A DNA stretch of 46,149 nt, from positions 1 through 46,149 of the forward strand of contig JAFXJX010000038.1 of assembly GCA_017532025.1 (NCBI GenBank), written 5' to 3'. The position numbers and the translations under genes are program-made. The notes under the pieces are model-generated. The model saw only the letters and a program-made list of their open reading frames with translations. It ran no database searches and was not told the DNA's origin. Shown piece after piece: positions 35,277 to 42,530 of this stretch; positions within the stretch are counted from its first letter, which is position 1; the number at the start of each line of letters is the position of its first letter. The DNA is from Clostridia bacterium. Lineage in GTDB: Bacteria; Bacillota; Clostridia; Oscillospirales; CAG-272.

Positions 35277-35990
35277 TCAACCTTCCGCAATTTCAAGCGC
35301 CACTTCAATCATCTGATTGAGTGAATACTGTCTTTCTTCTACCGTCATGATCTCACCCTCGTTCACAAAATGATCGCTGACCGTGCAAAGACAAAGTGCC
35401 TTTTTCCCTGCTGCCGCAGCATTGCAGTAGAGTGCTGCCGATTCCATTTCCACACCGAGAACGCCCATTTTGCTCCATTCCATGTCTCTGCCCGGCTGAT
35501 TATAGAAAACGTCAGACGAAAAAATATTGCCAACCATATAGTGAACGCCTCGCTTTTCGCATTCGTCAACCGCCTTGCGTGTGAGTTCAAAATCCGCAAT
35601 CGGGCAGAATGTACCCGGCAGTTGATATTGATCCGCGTAGTTGGAATTTGTACATGAACCCATGGCAATCACAACATCCTTGAGATGCAAATCCTTGTGA
35701 AATGCACCGCAAGAACCCACGCGGATGATGGTGTCAACGTCAAATGCATTATACAGTTCATAAGAATAGATACCAATTGACGGCATACCCATGCCGGATG
35801 CCATCACGGATAGACGTTTTCCCTTGTAATAACCGGTATAGCCTTGCACACCGCGAACATCGTTAAAAAGAACAGGATTTTCAAGATAAGTCATAGCAAT
35901 ATGACGTGAACGGACAGGATCACCCGGCATCAAAACCGTTTTGGCAATGTCGGCAGGTGTTGCCGCAATGTGTGGGGTCGGTGTTTTCAT
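35277..35990 (-). CDS. deoD: Purine-nucleoside phosphorylase, DeoD type
   Basis: A 237-residue hexameric-type purine nucleoside phosphorylase. MPGDPVRSRHIA holds the phosphate-binding arginine, SGMGMPSIGIYSYELY and GSCGAFH the phosphate pocket, VEMESAALY the ribose site, and the catalytic aspartate is in TVSDHFV. It cleaves (deoxy)inosine and (deoxy)guanosine. The ribosome site GGAGG lies in the last codons of deoC, one base away. Confidence 0.94.
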   Translation of the reverse strand: MKTPTPHIAATPADIAKTVLMPGDPVRSRHIAMTYLENPVLFNDVRGVQGYTGYYKGKRLSVMASGMGMPSIGIYSYELYNAFDVDTIIRVGSCGAFHKDLHLKDVVIAMGSCTNSNYADQYQLPGTFCPIADFELTRKAVDECEKRGVHYMVGNIFSSDVFYNQPGRDMEWSKMGVLGVEMESAALYCNAAAAGKKALCLCTVSDHFVNEGEIMTVEERQYSLNQMIEVALEIAEG

Positions 35991-35991
35991 A

Positions 35992-36669
35992 TCAATATCC
36001 TCCTTGATTGTTATCGTTGTTTTGCGCTTTCACAATTTTCACCACTCGGCTGGTTCCAAGACGGTCAGCGCCGAGTGTGATAAAGTCTTCGGCATCGTCA
36101 AGCGAAGCAATGCCGCCCGCCGCCTTCACGCGGACGTCTTTTCCCACATGCGCTCTCATTAGCGAAACCGCTTCCCTTGTCGCACCGCTTTTGGAAAATC
36201 CTGTCGAAGTCTTGATAAAGTCAGCCCTTGCCTCAGTCACAAATCGGCACATGGTGATGATTTCTTCTTCGGTCAAAAGACAAGTCTCAATAATCACTTT
36301 CAGAATCTTTTCACCGCACGCTTTTTTGATTGTTTTGATCTCGTTCAGAATATCGTTGTACCGTTTGTCTTTGAGCGCACCGATGTTGATTACCATGTCA
36401 ATCTCATCCGCACCGTCAACGATGGCAAGCTCGGTTTCTTTTACCTTGATTTCTGTGGCATTATACCCGTTCGGAAAACCGATAACCGTGCAAATCGCAA
36501 GCTTATCACCGACATATGCCTTGGCAGCTTTCACATAACAAGGCGGAATACAAACCGAGGCTGTTTGATAACGCATCCCTTCGTCGCAAAGCGAGCGAAT
36601 CTCCTCCCATGTGGCAGTAACAGCAAGCTGTGTGTGATCGCATCTCGAGAGAATTTCATCAAGTTCCAT
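35992..36669 (-). CDS. deoC: Deoxyribose-phosphate aldolase
   Basis: A 225-residue class I aldolase that splits deoxyribose-5-phosphate into acetaldehyde and glyceraldehyde-3-phosphate. The Schiff-base lysine is K153 in FIKTSTGF; D91 (DEIDMVINIG) and K182 (VKAAGGI) complete the site. The start MELDEIL at 36669 has AAGGA eight bases upstream and overlaps the cca stop by 11 bases; the longer frame to 36723 lies inside cca without a ribosome site. Confidence 0.94.
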   Translation of the reverse strand: MELDEILSRCDHTQLAVTATWEEIRSLCDEGMRYQTASVCIPPCYVKAAKAYVGDKLAICTVIGFPNGYNATEIKVKETELAIVDGADEIDMVINIGALKDKRYNDILNEIKTIKKACGEKILKVIIETCLLTEEEIITMCRFVTEARADFIKTSTGFSKSGATREAVSLMRAHVGKDVRVKAAGGIASLDDAEDFITLGADRLGTSRVVKIVKAQNNDNNQGGY

Positions 36670-38002
36670 AATACTCATCCTTTTCCATTTTGCTTGCCCT
36701 TTGCAAAAGCAAGTCTTTTTCATTTGGGAGTTGTTCGTTTATCACTTCATCAAGTAATCTTTTTAAGATAAGCCCCATTGTCTTTCCCGATGGAATACCG
36801 ATTGCCATAAGATCACATCCGTTCACAGCAAGATCCTTCATGGAAAAACAATCTTGCCGTGCAAGGATCTCTTTGGCAAGCGCTTCTAATTGATCATAAT
36901 ATGCCTGACGATCAGAGTAAAGAGGATTTTGCGCCAAATTATCGGCACGCTTCAAGGTAAGAAGCATAAAGAAAAACGAGGGCGTCATTTTGCCAAGTGC
37001 GCGTTTCACGCCTTTTTCAGTTGCTTCAATTTGGATATCATGCCATTTCACAAGGCGCGTGACTGTGTTTTTGGTCGCGTTATCAAATTTCAATCGGTTC
37101 AGAATCTCTTCTGTCATCTGGTAACCAACCGATGCGTGATTATAAAAATGCCCCACACCGCCTGTGTCAAGAGAAAAGACAGAAGGTTTTCCAATATCGT
37201 GAAAAAGCGCTGCCAATCGAATCGTCTTTTCTGTGGGAACAGCATCCACAGCCTTTGCCGTATGCGTTAAAACATCGTAAATATGATGGTGATTCTTTTG
37301 GTCAAAACCCTTCATCGGCAAAAGTTCGGGAATCACCGCAGACAGGATCTCACAGTATTCGATTAAGATCTTCCCTGCACCTTTGCCGCAAAGGAGTTTG
37401 CAAAGCTCAACCTGAATACGTTCTGCGCTCACATGAACAAGCTTTTTTTTCAGGCAAAACGCCGCATCTGCCGTTTCTGCTTCAATTTCAAAACCAAGCA
37501 CCGACGCAAAGCGCACAAGACGCAATATCCGAAGCGCATCCTCTGAAAACCGCTCGCTTGGCGTACCCACACAGCGGAGTATCTTTTTTTGTATATCCCT
37601 TTGTCCGTCAAACGGGTCAATGATGCCCACAGTTGGATTGTATGCAATCGCATTGACCGTAAAGTCCCGTCTCGCAAGATCTTCTTTTAAAGATCTCGTA
37701 AAGACCACGCCGTCGGGATGGCGGCTGTCGCTATACGTAGATTCTATGCGGTATGTTGTGATCTCTACCGGCTCACCGTTTACCATCACCGTGACAGTCC
37801 CGTGTTTCAACCCTGTTTCAATCACATGGTAGTTTTCAAATACACGTTTGACTTCATCAGGTGTCGCCGAGGTCGTAATATCGTAATCGTGTGGTGTGAT
37901 ACCCATCAGCATATCCCGCACGCATCCGCCCACAACAAAGGCTTCATGTCCGTTATGATTCAATTGTTCGAGTAGCGTCTTGGCGCCTTCCGATAGGATC
38001 AT
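36659..38002 (-). CDS. cca: CCA tRNA nucleotidyltransferase (HD-domain type)
   Basis: A 447-residue enzyme that adds or repairs the CCA end of tRNA. The nucleotidyltransferase head has GGCVRDMLMGITPHDYDI (25-42, aspartates D38 and D40), and RRDFTVNAIAYNP follows. ERFSEDALRILRLVRFAS is the next conserved block. A C-terminal HD domain is present (LFHDIGKP). The start is ATG 38002, with AAAGGAG upstream. Overlap with deoC links tRNA repair to nucleoside salvage in one transcript, which is unusual. Confidence 0.9.
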   Translation of the reverse strand: MILSEGAKTLLEQLNHNGHEAFVVGGCVRDMLMGITPHDYDITTSATPDEVKRVFENYHVIETGLKHGTVTVMVNGEPVEITTYRIESTYSDSRHPDGVVFTRSLKEDLARRDFTVNAIAYNPTVGIIDPFDGQRDIQKKILRCVGTPSERFSEDALRILRLVRFASVLGFEIEAETADAAFCLKKKLVHVSAERIQVELCKLLCGKGAGKILIEYCEILSAVIPELLPMKGFDQKNHHHIYDVLTHTAKAVDAVPTEKTIRLAALFHDIGKPSVFSLDTGGVGHFYNHASVGYQMTEEILNRLKFDNATKNTVTRLVKWHDIQIEATEKGVKRALGKMTPSFFFMLLTLKRADNLAQNPLYSDRQAYYDQLEALAKEILARQDCFSMKDLAVNGCDLMAIGIPSGKTMGLILKRLLDEVINEQLPNEKDLLLQRASKMEKDEYYGT

Positions 38003-38029
38003 CACAGCACTCCTTTTTTGTTTTCTTTT

Positions 38030-38058
38030 ATTGTACCACAGTTCTTGTGCAAAGGCAA
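38030..38058 (-). promoter_or_regulatory. Promoter of the cca-deoC-deoD-cdd-pdp operon
   Basis: Minus-strand TTGCCT (38053-38058), 17 bases, TACAAT (38030-38035), about 28 bases before ATG. The plus-strand sigma-factor promoter begins 25 bases away. Confidence 0.6.
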
Positions 38059-38082
38059 CCAAAATTTCGGGACTGTTCGCAA

Positions 38083-38111
38083 TTGACAAGAATCTTTTTG
38101 TTTGTTAAAAT
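38083..38111 (+). promoter_or_regulatory. Sigma-A-type promoter, sigma-serpin module 1
   Basis: TTGACA (38083-38088), 17 bases, TAAAAT (38106-38111). It would give basal expression of module 1 and is followed 15 bases later by the ECF-like element. Confidence 0.65.
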
Positions 38112-38126
38112 AAAATGACATGAAAA

Positions 38127-38153
38127 TGCAACCATACCAATTTTTTTCGAGTA
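38127..38153 (+). promoter_or_regulatory. Candidate ECF autoregulatory promoter, module 1
   Basis: TGCAACC (38127-38133), 14 bases, CGAGTA (38148-38153). The same arrangement, TGCAACC, 15 bases, CGACTA, precedes module 2. AAC-containing -35 and CG-containing -10 elements are typical of ECF sigma promoters. The GTGAAGG after it is shared too. Confidence 0.55.
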
Positions 38154-38189
38154 GATAGGTGAAGGGACCCTGAAAACGGAGGTGAGACT

Positions 38190-38747
38190 ATGGAAGACGA
38201 GCGCATTGTCGATTTATTTTGGAAACGCTCTGAAACTGCCATCGAAGAAACAAACAAGAAATACGGCAGATATGTCAGATCGATTGCTTTGAATATCTTG
38301 GGATGCGAAAGCGACGCCGAAGAGGCAATCAACGATACCTATCTTGATACGTGGAACACAATTCCGCCGAATAAGCCCAAAGTGCTTGCCACGTATATCG
38401 GTAAAATTGCAAGACGGCGATCGGTGGATATTCTTAGGAAGAAAAAATCCGCCCGTCGCGGATGGGGCGAAACCGCTGTTGTGTTTGAGGAACTTGAAGA
38501 ATCTCTTTGTGAGTCATCAAGACCGGACGAACATCTTGAAGCGGAGGTTCTCAGCAAAGCCATCAATCGTTTTCTCCGTAGCTTACCCCAACGAGAGCAA
38601 AAGATTTTTCTCTGCTGCTACTACTATGTAGAATCAATTGAAACAATAGCTGACCGTTTTTCTCTCACGAATAACGCTGTGAAATCCATTCTGCTGCGTA
38701 CACGCAACAAATTAAAACAACATCTCACACAGGAGGGTTTACTATGA
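38190..38747 (+). CDS. ECF-like sigma-70 family sigma factor, module 1
   Basis: A 185-residue two-domain sigma factor. The region 2 domain (about 10-85) includes ILGCESDAEEAINDTYLDTW for core binding and -10 recognition. The region 4 helix-turn-helix (about 125-182) includes SLPQREQKIFLCCYYYVESI, then SLTNNAVKSILLRTRNKLKQHL. Regions 1 and 3 are absent, as in ECF factors. GGAGG lies eight bases before ATG. The stop overlaps the start of the serpin gene (ATGA), so both are made together. About half of its residues match the module 2 sigma factor. Confidence 0.88.
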   Translation: MEDERIVDLFWKRSETAIEETNKKYGRYVRSIALNILGCESDAEEAINDTYLDTWNTIPPNKPKVLATYIGKIARRRSVDILRKKKSARRGWGETAVVFEELEESLCESSRPDEHLEAEVLSKAINRFLRSLPQREQKIFLCCYYYVESIETIADRFSLTNNAVKSILLRTRNKLKQHLTQEGLL

Positions 38748-39784
38748 AATCTGACGATCTTTTTGATGCCATCGGAAACGTAGATGACGATATGATATTA
38801 AATGCGAAATCACCTCAAAAAAAGAGATTATTCCATAAAAAAACAGTATGGATCTCGGCAATTGCCGCCATATTTGTTATATCTGGTATGCTCGGTGGTT
38901 TTTTGCTCCTCGGTTCACAGAAAGATATTCCGCAAGTACCCACAACAACCGCTTACGAAACTTCAATAACCAATTCGGCCGAAACCTCTAAAACAATCCT
39001 CACCGAATCGCCTACAACCACTCCGACACCTCTTATAGCGATTCCTCCCGAAACCACAGGGGTAAACTATCTGGCACACGCCCTTGCCACCGCGCTCTAT
39101 CCTGACGAAGTTCTTTACCCCTCTGATGATCTTGGTTTCGCAGATTATGACAAACAACATACCGCGTGGAGTGAACACGGCACGATCAAAAACCAAGCAT
39201 ACACCGAACTTGATGTCGATATCGAAGCGTTTCTCTATGCTTCGATCGGTGAATTTCTCTCTCATAAAGACGGTGAAAACATTGTCTTTTCGCCGTTGAA
39301 CGTCTATATGGCTTTTGCCATGTTAGCGGAAATCACCGATAACAATTCGCGTCAACAGATTCTTGATGTATTAGGCTGTGACAACATCGAAACACTTCGT
39401 AAAGAAGCGTCGGCTCTTTGGCTGTCTAACTACAGTGATGACGGTCTTGTCACATCGATATTGTCCAGCTCGGTTTGGCTTTCCGATCGATACAGCTATA
39501 AACAAGAATCCCTGCAACAACTTGCCAATATCTACTATGCCTCCTCCTTCAGCGGTAAAATGGGAAGCGAAAAATACAACAAAGCTTTACAAACCTGGTT
39601 GAATGACCAAACAGGCGGTCTTTTGAAAGATTCTGCAGAGACGATTGAAATGGGACCCGAAACGATTATGGCATTGGCAACCACAATCTACTTCAAAGCC
39701 TCCTGGAGTGATTTTTTTCAAAAGAAAACAACCACGAAGGTATTTTCCATGCAGCAAACGGTGACGTTGTCTGCGAGTTTATGA
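38744..39784 (+). pseudogene. Membrane-anchored serpin, module 1: N-terminal part of a frameshifted gene
   Basis: The frame codes for a cytoplasmic tail (1-34, MKSDDLFDAIGNVDDDMILN), a membrane helix (about 35-57), a Thr/Pro-rich outer stalk (about 62-105) and the first half of a serpin domain from about 155. Typical serpin blocks are ENIVFSPLNVYMAFAMLAEI near 178, ALQTWLNDQTGGLL near 281 and ALATTIYFKASW near 310. A missing base near 39739 (ACGAAGG, where AAGGG is expected) moves the frame and ends it at 39784 after ten foreign residues. Continuing from 39741 in the next frame reads IFHAANGDVVCEFMNQS, exactly what family members show. Confidence 0.8.
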
Positions 39785-40323
39785 ATCAAAGCATAAGAGC
39801 GAATTGCTATTATGGAGAAAAGTTTATCGCCGTCCCAAAAGCACTTGGATTGGAATATCAAGGCACCATGTGGCTGATTCTCCCTAATGAAGGAATATCT
39901 CCCGAAGATCTGCTAACAGACGAAGAAGCTATGTTTTTTTTAACAACCAATCAAAAACAGAAGAAAACAAAAGATACCATAGTAAAACTTAGTCTTCCGA
40001 AGTTTGACATATCCTCCAAGCTTGATCTGCGTGATAGCATGAAAAATCTCGGTATTACCGATGTTTTTGATAGTTTTCTCTCCGATTTTTCGCCTATGAC
40101 CAATGATCGTAACGATATTATTGTAGCATCCGCAGACCACAGCGCGCGTGTCACAATCAATGAAGAAGGCTGCACCGCAGCTACATTTAGCAACGTTATG
40201 AACACGCCTGACAGTTTTACTCCGCTTGAAATCAATTTCACACTTGACCACCCTTTCCTTTTTGTCATCACATCCGATGTCGGTCTTCCCCTTTTTGTCG
40301 GCACAGTCAACCAACCTAACTAA
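39781..40323 (+). pseudogene. Membrane-anchored serpin, module 1: C-terminal part of a frameshifted gene
   Basis: Second part of the split serpin. As an open frame it begins at ATG 39781, but its true reading continues from about 39741. It contains MWLILPNEGISPEDLL, LPKFDISSKLDLRDSMKNLG (the start of the C-terminal sheet), the hinge EEGCTAAT (from 40162), a reactive loop and the serpin signature FTLDHPFLFVI. It ends GLPLFVGTVNQPN. With one base restored the whole protein would have about 526 residues. Counting 17 residues from the first hinge glutamate puts P1 at Asp and P1' at Ser, a tentative reading. A terminator follows at 40330. Confidence 0.78.
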
Positions 40324-40329
40324 CAAATC

Positions 40330-40363
40330 AAACAGCGAACACAAACCGTGTTCGCTGTTTTTC
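40330..40363 (+). terminator. Terminator of sigma-serpin module 1
   Basis: AAACAGCGAACAC (40330-40342) / GTGTTCGCTGTTT (40348-40360), loop of five, then TTCTG. It separates the two modules, so each is its own transcription unit. Confidence 0.85.
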
Positions 40364-40373
40364 TGTCTATTTA

Positions 40374-40402
40374 TTGACTTAAATAAAAAAAAATGCTATT
40401 CT
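40374..40402 (+). promoter_or_regulatory. Sigma-A-type promoter, sigma-serpin module 2
   Basis: TTGACT (40374-40379), 17 bases, TATTCT (40397-40402), in the same place relative to the ECF-like element as in module 1 (12 against 15 bases). Confidence 0.5.
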
Positions 40403-40414
40403 TTTCCTGAAAGA

Positions 40415-40442
40415 TGCAACCAAATGAAAAAAATTACGACTA
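40415..40442 (+). promoter_or_regulatory. Candidate ECF autoregulatory promoter, module 2
   Basis: TGCAACC (40415-40421), 15 bases, CGACTA (40437-40442), followed by GGTGAAGG as in module 1. The spacer sequence itself is different from module 1, so the conserved hexamers stand out. Confidence 0.55.
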
Positions 40443-40471
40443 TACGGTGAAGGAAAAAGGAGGTGTACAGC

Positions 40472-41029
40472 ATGGAAGATAAGCAAATTATCGAATTATT
40501 CTTTTCCCGATCGGAAGAAGCAATCAGCAAGTTAAGCGAAAAATACGGTACGTACTGTCATCAGGTTGCCCGAAATGTGTTAAGAAACGAATCAGATATA
40601 CAAGAATGCGTCAATGACACCTATCTTGCCGTCTGGAACAAGATTCCTCCCAATCGCCCCGAGAAACTTTCAGTATATCTTGGTAAAATTACCCGCCGAA
40701 TTGCCATAGACACCGTTCGCAAACAAACAGCCCAACGGCGACGCAGTAATGAGTTCGATTTAGCACTCGATGAACTGAATGACTGTATCGGCGGCGGAAT
40801 GCAACCCGATCAAGCAATTGAACAAAAAGAGCTTTCCAAGGTCATCAATTCCTTTCTCCATTCCTTGCCCAAAACCGAACAAAAGGTTTTTGTGCGCCGT
40901 TATTTTTATCTTGAATCAATTGAGACGGTAGCCAAACGCTTTTCTTTTACCGAAAGCAAAGTGAAATCCATGCTGAAACGCACCCGTGACAAACTGAAAC
41001 GCTATTTAGAACAGGAGGATATGTTATGA
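40472..41029 (+). CDS. ECF-like sigma-70 family sigma factor, module 2
   Basis: A 185-residue paralogue of the sigma factor at 38190. Region 2 shows NVLRNESDIQECVNDTYLAVW and region 4 SLPKTEQKVFVRRYFYLESI, then SFTESKVKSMLKRTRDKLKRYL. The start is ATG 40472 with AAGGAGG seven bases upstream; the GTG at 40463 lies inside that site. It overlaps the serpin gene by ATGA, the same linkage as in module 1. The -35-reading helix of region 4 is similar in both, in line with the shared TGCAACC element. Confidence 0.88.
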   Translation: MEDKQIIELFFSRSEEAISKLSEKYGTYCHQVARNVLRNESDIQECVNDTYLAVWNKIPPNRPEKLSVYLGKITRRIAIDTVRKQTAQRRRSNEFDLALDELNDCIGGGMQPDQAIEQKELSKVINSFLHSLPKTEQKVFVRRYFYLESIETVAKRFSFTESKVKSMLKRTRDKLKRYLEQEDML

Positions 41030-42408
41030 AACCCGAAGATATTCTTGACGCCATCGGTGAAACAGATGATAGCATAATTGAATCGTCCGATCTGCCACCA
41101 AAAGCTACGATGCACCGCAAAAAAACAGCATGGATCTCGGCAATTGCCGCTATGCTGGTGCTGTCTTTGGTTCTTGGCAGCTTCCTACTCCCTGACAAGC
41201 AGACGCCATTTTCCGCATACGCCCTTGCCGAGGCGGAATATCCCAACGGTATTCCCTCGCAGGAACTTAGAAAAGAGTTCAGACAGAGTGATATAGATAT
41301 CAATTCGTTTATCAAAAAAACACTCGAAGTCTTTTTTCAAAATTCACAAAATGAAAACCGCATTATTTCCCCCTTAAACCTCTTTATGGCTCTTTCCATG
41401 CTTGCTGAAATAACAGAAGGCGAAACAAGAGCAGAAATTCTTGATCTTCTTGATGTTGATAATATTGAAACACTACGAAAACAAGCAAGCACTTCATGGC
41501 GTGGGAACTATTCGGATGACGGCGTGATTACGTCAGTTCTGGCAAGTTCTGTGTGGCTGAGGAATGATATATCCTATCAGGAGGAAACCATCAAGCGTTT
41601 AGCAGATATCTACTATGCGTCATCTTTCAGTGGTGAAATGGGAAGTAACAACTATAACGAGATGCTACAAGATTGGCTGAATAAAGAAACAGGCGGTTTG
41701 TTAAACGACTCGATTTCTAATATTGAAACCGATCCCAACACCGTAATCCTCTTGGCAACTACAGTGCTTTTTCAGGCAAAATGGGGTAACGAGTTTTCTA
41801 AATCCGAAACAGCCAAAGGTGTTTTTTACGCGCCAAATCAAGAAATAAAATGCGACTTTATGAATGAATCGGGTTACGATACCTACTATTGGTCTGAAAC
41901 CTTTTCCGCTATTAAAAAGGAACTGTCGGCGGAATATGCAAACTGCGGTATGTGGTTTATTCTACCTGATGAAGGCGTTCAGGCGGAAGAACTCTTTTCA
42001 AACGAGAATGCATTGCAGTTTATTCTGTCAAACGGTGATTGGGAAAACAACAAGTATCTAAAGGTCAATTTCTCCGTTCCCAAATTTGATGTTTCATCTG
42101 ATATTGATCTCAAGAAAACCATACAAAACCTTGGTGTAAATCTCGCTTTCAACTCTCGTGAATCCGACTTTTCTGCATTAACAAAAGAAACACTTCCCAT
42201 AGAAGTTTCTTCTATCGATCACAATGTTCGTGTAACGATTGACGAAGAAGGCTGTACGGCTGCTGCAATGACAACGGTTCCGACAGCGGGTTGCCCCGCC
42301 CCACTTGATGAAGAAGTTGATTTTGTCCTTGATCGCCCCTTCCTGTTTGTCATCACATCCGATGTCGGTCTTCCCCTTTTTGTCGGCACAGTCAACCAAC
42401 CCCAATAA
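41026..42408 (+). CDS. Membrane-anchored serpin with anti-sigma-like tail, module 2
   Basis: A 460-residue intact protein. The cytoplasmic tail is 1-34 (MKPEDILDAIGETDDSIIES), the helix about 35-55 (WISAIAAMLVLSLVLGSFLL), the outer serpin domain about 90-460. Serpin blocks: NRIISPLNLFMALSMLAEIT near 111, DWLNKETGGLLNDS near 216, ILLATTVLFQAKW near 241, the hinge EEGCTAAAMT at 407-416 and the signature FVLDRPFLFVI at 433-443. The usual small hinge residues are kept (A412-A414), so it should be an inhibitory serpin, although P14 is Cys and P13 Thr. It lacks the stalk of module 1. Probably a protease sensor that holds its sigma factor; this is inferred. Confidence 0.85.
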   Translation: MKPEDILDAIGETDDSIIESSDLPPKATMHRKKTAWISAIAAMLVLSLVLGSFLLPDKQTPFSAYALAEAEYPNGIPSQELRKEFRQSDIDINSFIKKTLEVFFQNSQNENRIISPLNLFMALSMLAEITEGETRAEILDLLDVDNIETLRKQASTSWRGNYSDDGVITSVLASSVWLRNDISYQEETIKRLADIYYASSFSGEMGSNNYNEMLQDWLNKETGGLLNDSISNIETDPNTVILLATTVLFQAKWGNEFSKSETAKGVFYAPNQEIKCDFMNESGYDTYYWSETFSAIKKELSAEYANCGMWFILPDEGVQAEELFSNENALQFILSNGDWENNKYLKVNFSVPKFDVSSDIDLKKTIQNLGVNLAFNSRESDFSALTKETLPIEVSSIDHNVRVTIDEEGCTAAAMTTVPTAGCPAPLDEEVDFVLDRPFLFVITSDVGLPLFVGTVNQPQ

Positions 42409-42412
42409 TACC

Positions 42413-42443
42413 AAAGCTTTCGGTGAATGCCGAAAGCTTTTTT
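42413..42443 (+). terminator. Terminator of sigma-serpin module 2
   Basis: AAAGCTTTCGG (42413-42423) / CCGAAAGCTTT (42430-42440) with a T run to 42443. Confidence 0.85.
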
Positions 42444-42465
42444 GTGATAAAAACATTGATAATTG

Positions 42466-42494
42466 TTGCTTTCTCCGACTTTTTGTGATACAAT
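42466..42494 (+). promoter_or_regulatory. Sigma-A-type promoter of nfnAB
   Basis: TTGCTT (42466-42471), 17 bases, TACAAT (42489-42494), 36 bases before the start codon. Confidence 0.6.
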
Positions 42495-42530
42495 AAAGGG
42501 CATCTATCGGTTTTATAAACGGAGAACAAA

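Noticed and set aside
39738-39741. Programmed frameshift in the module 1 serpin
   Set aside because: No slippery heptamer at the site, and the intact paralogue shows that the family does not need one.
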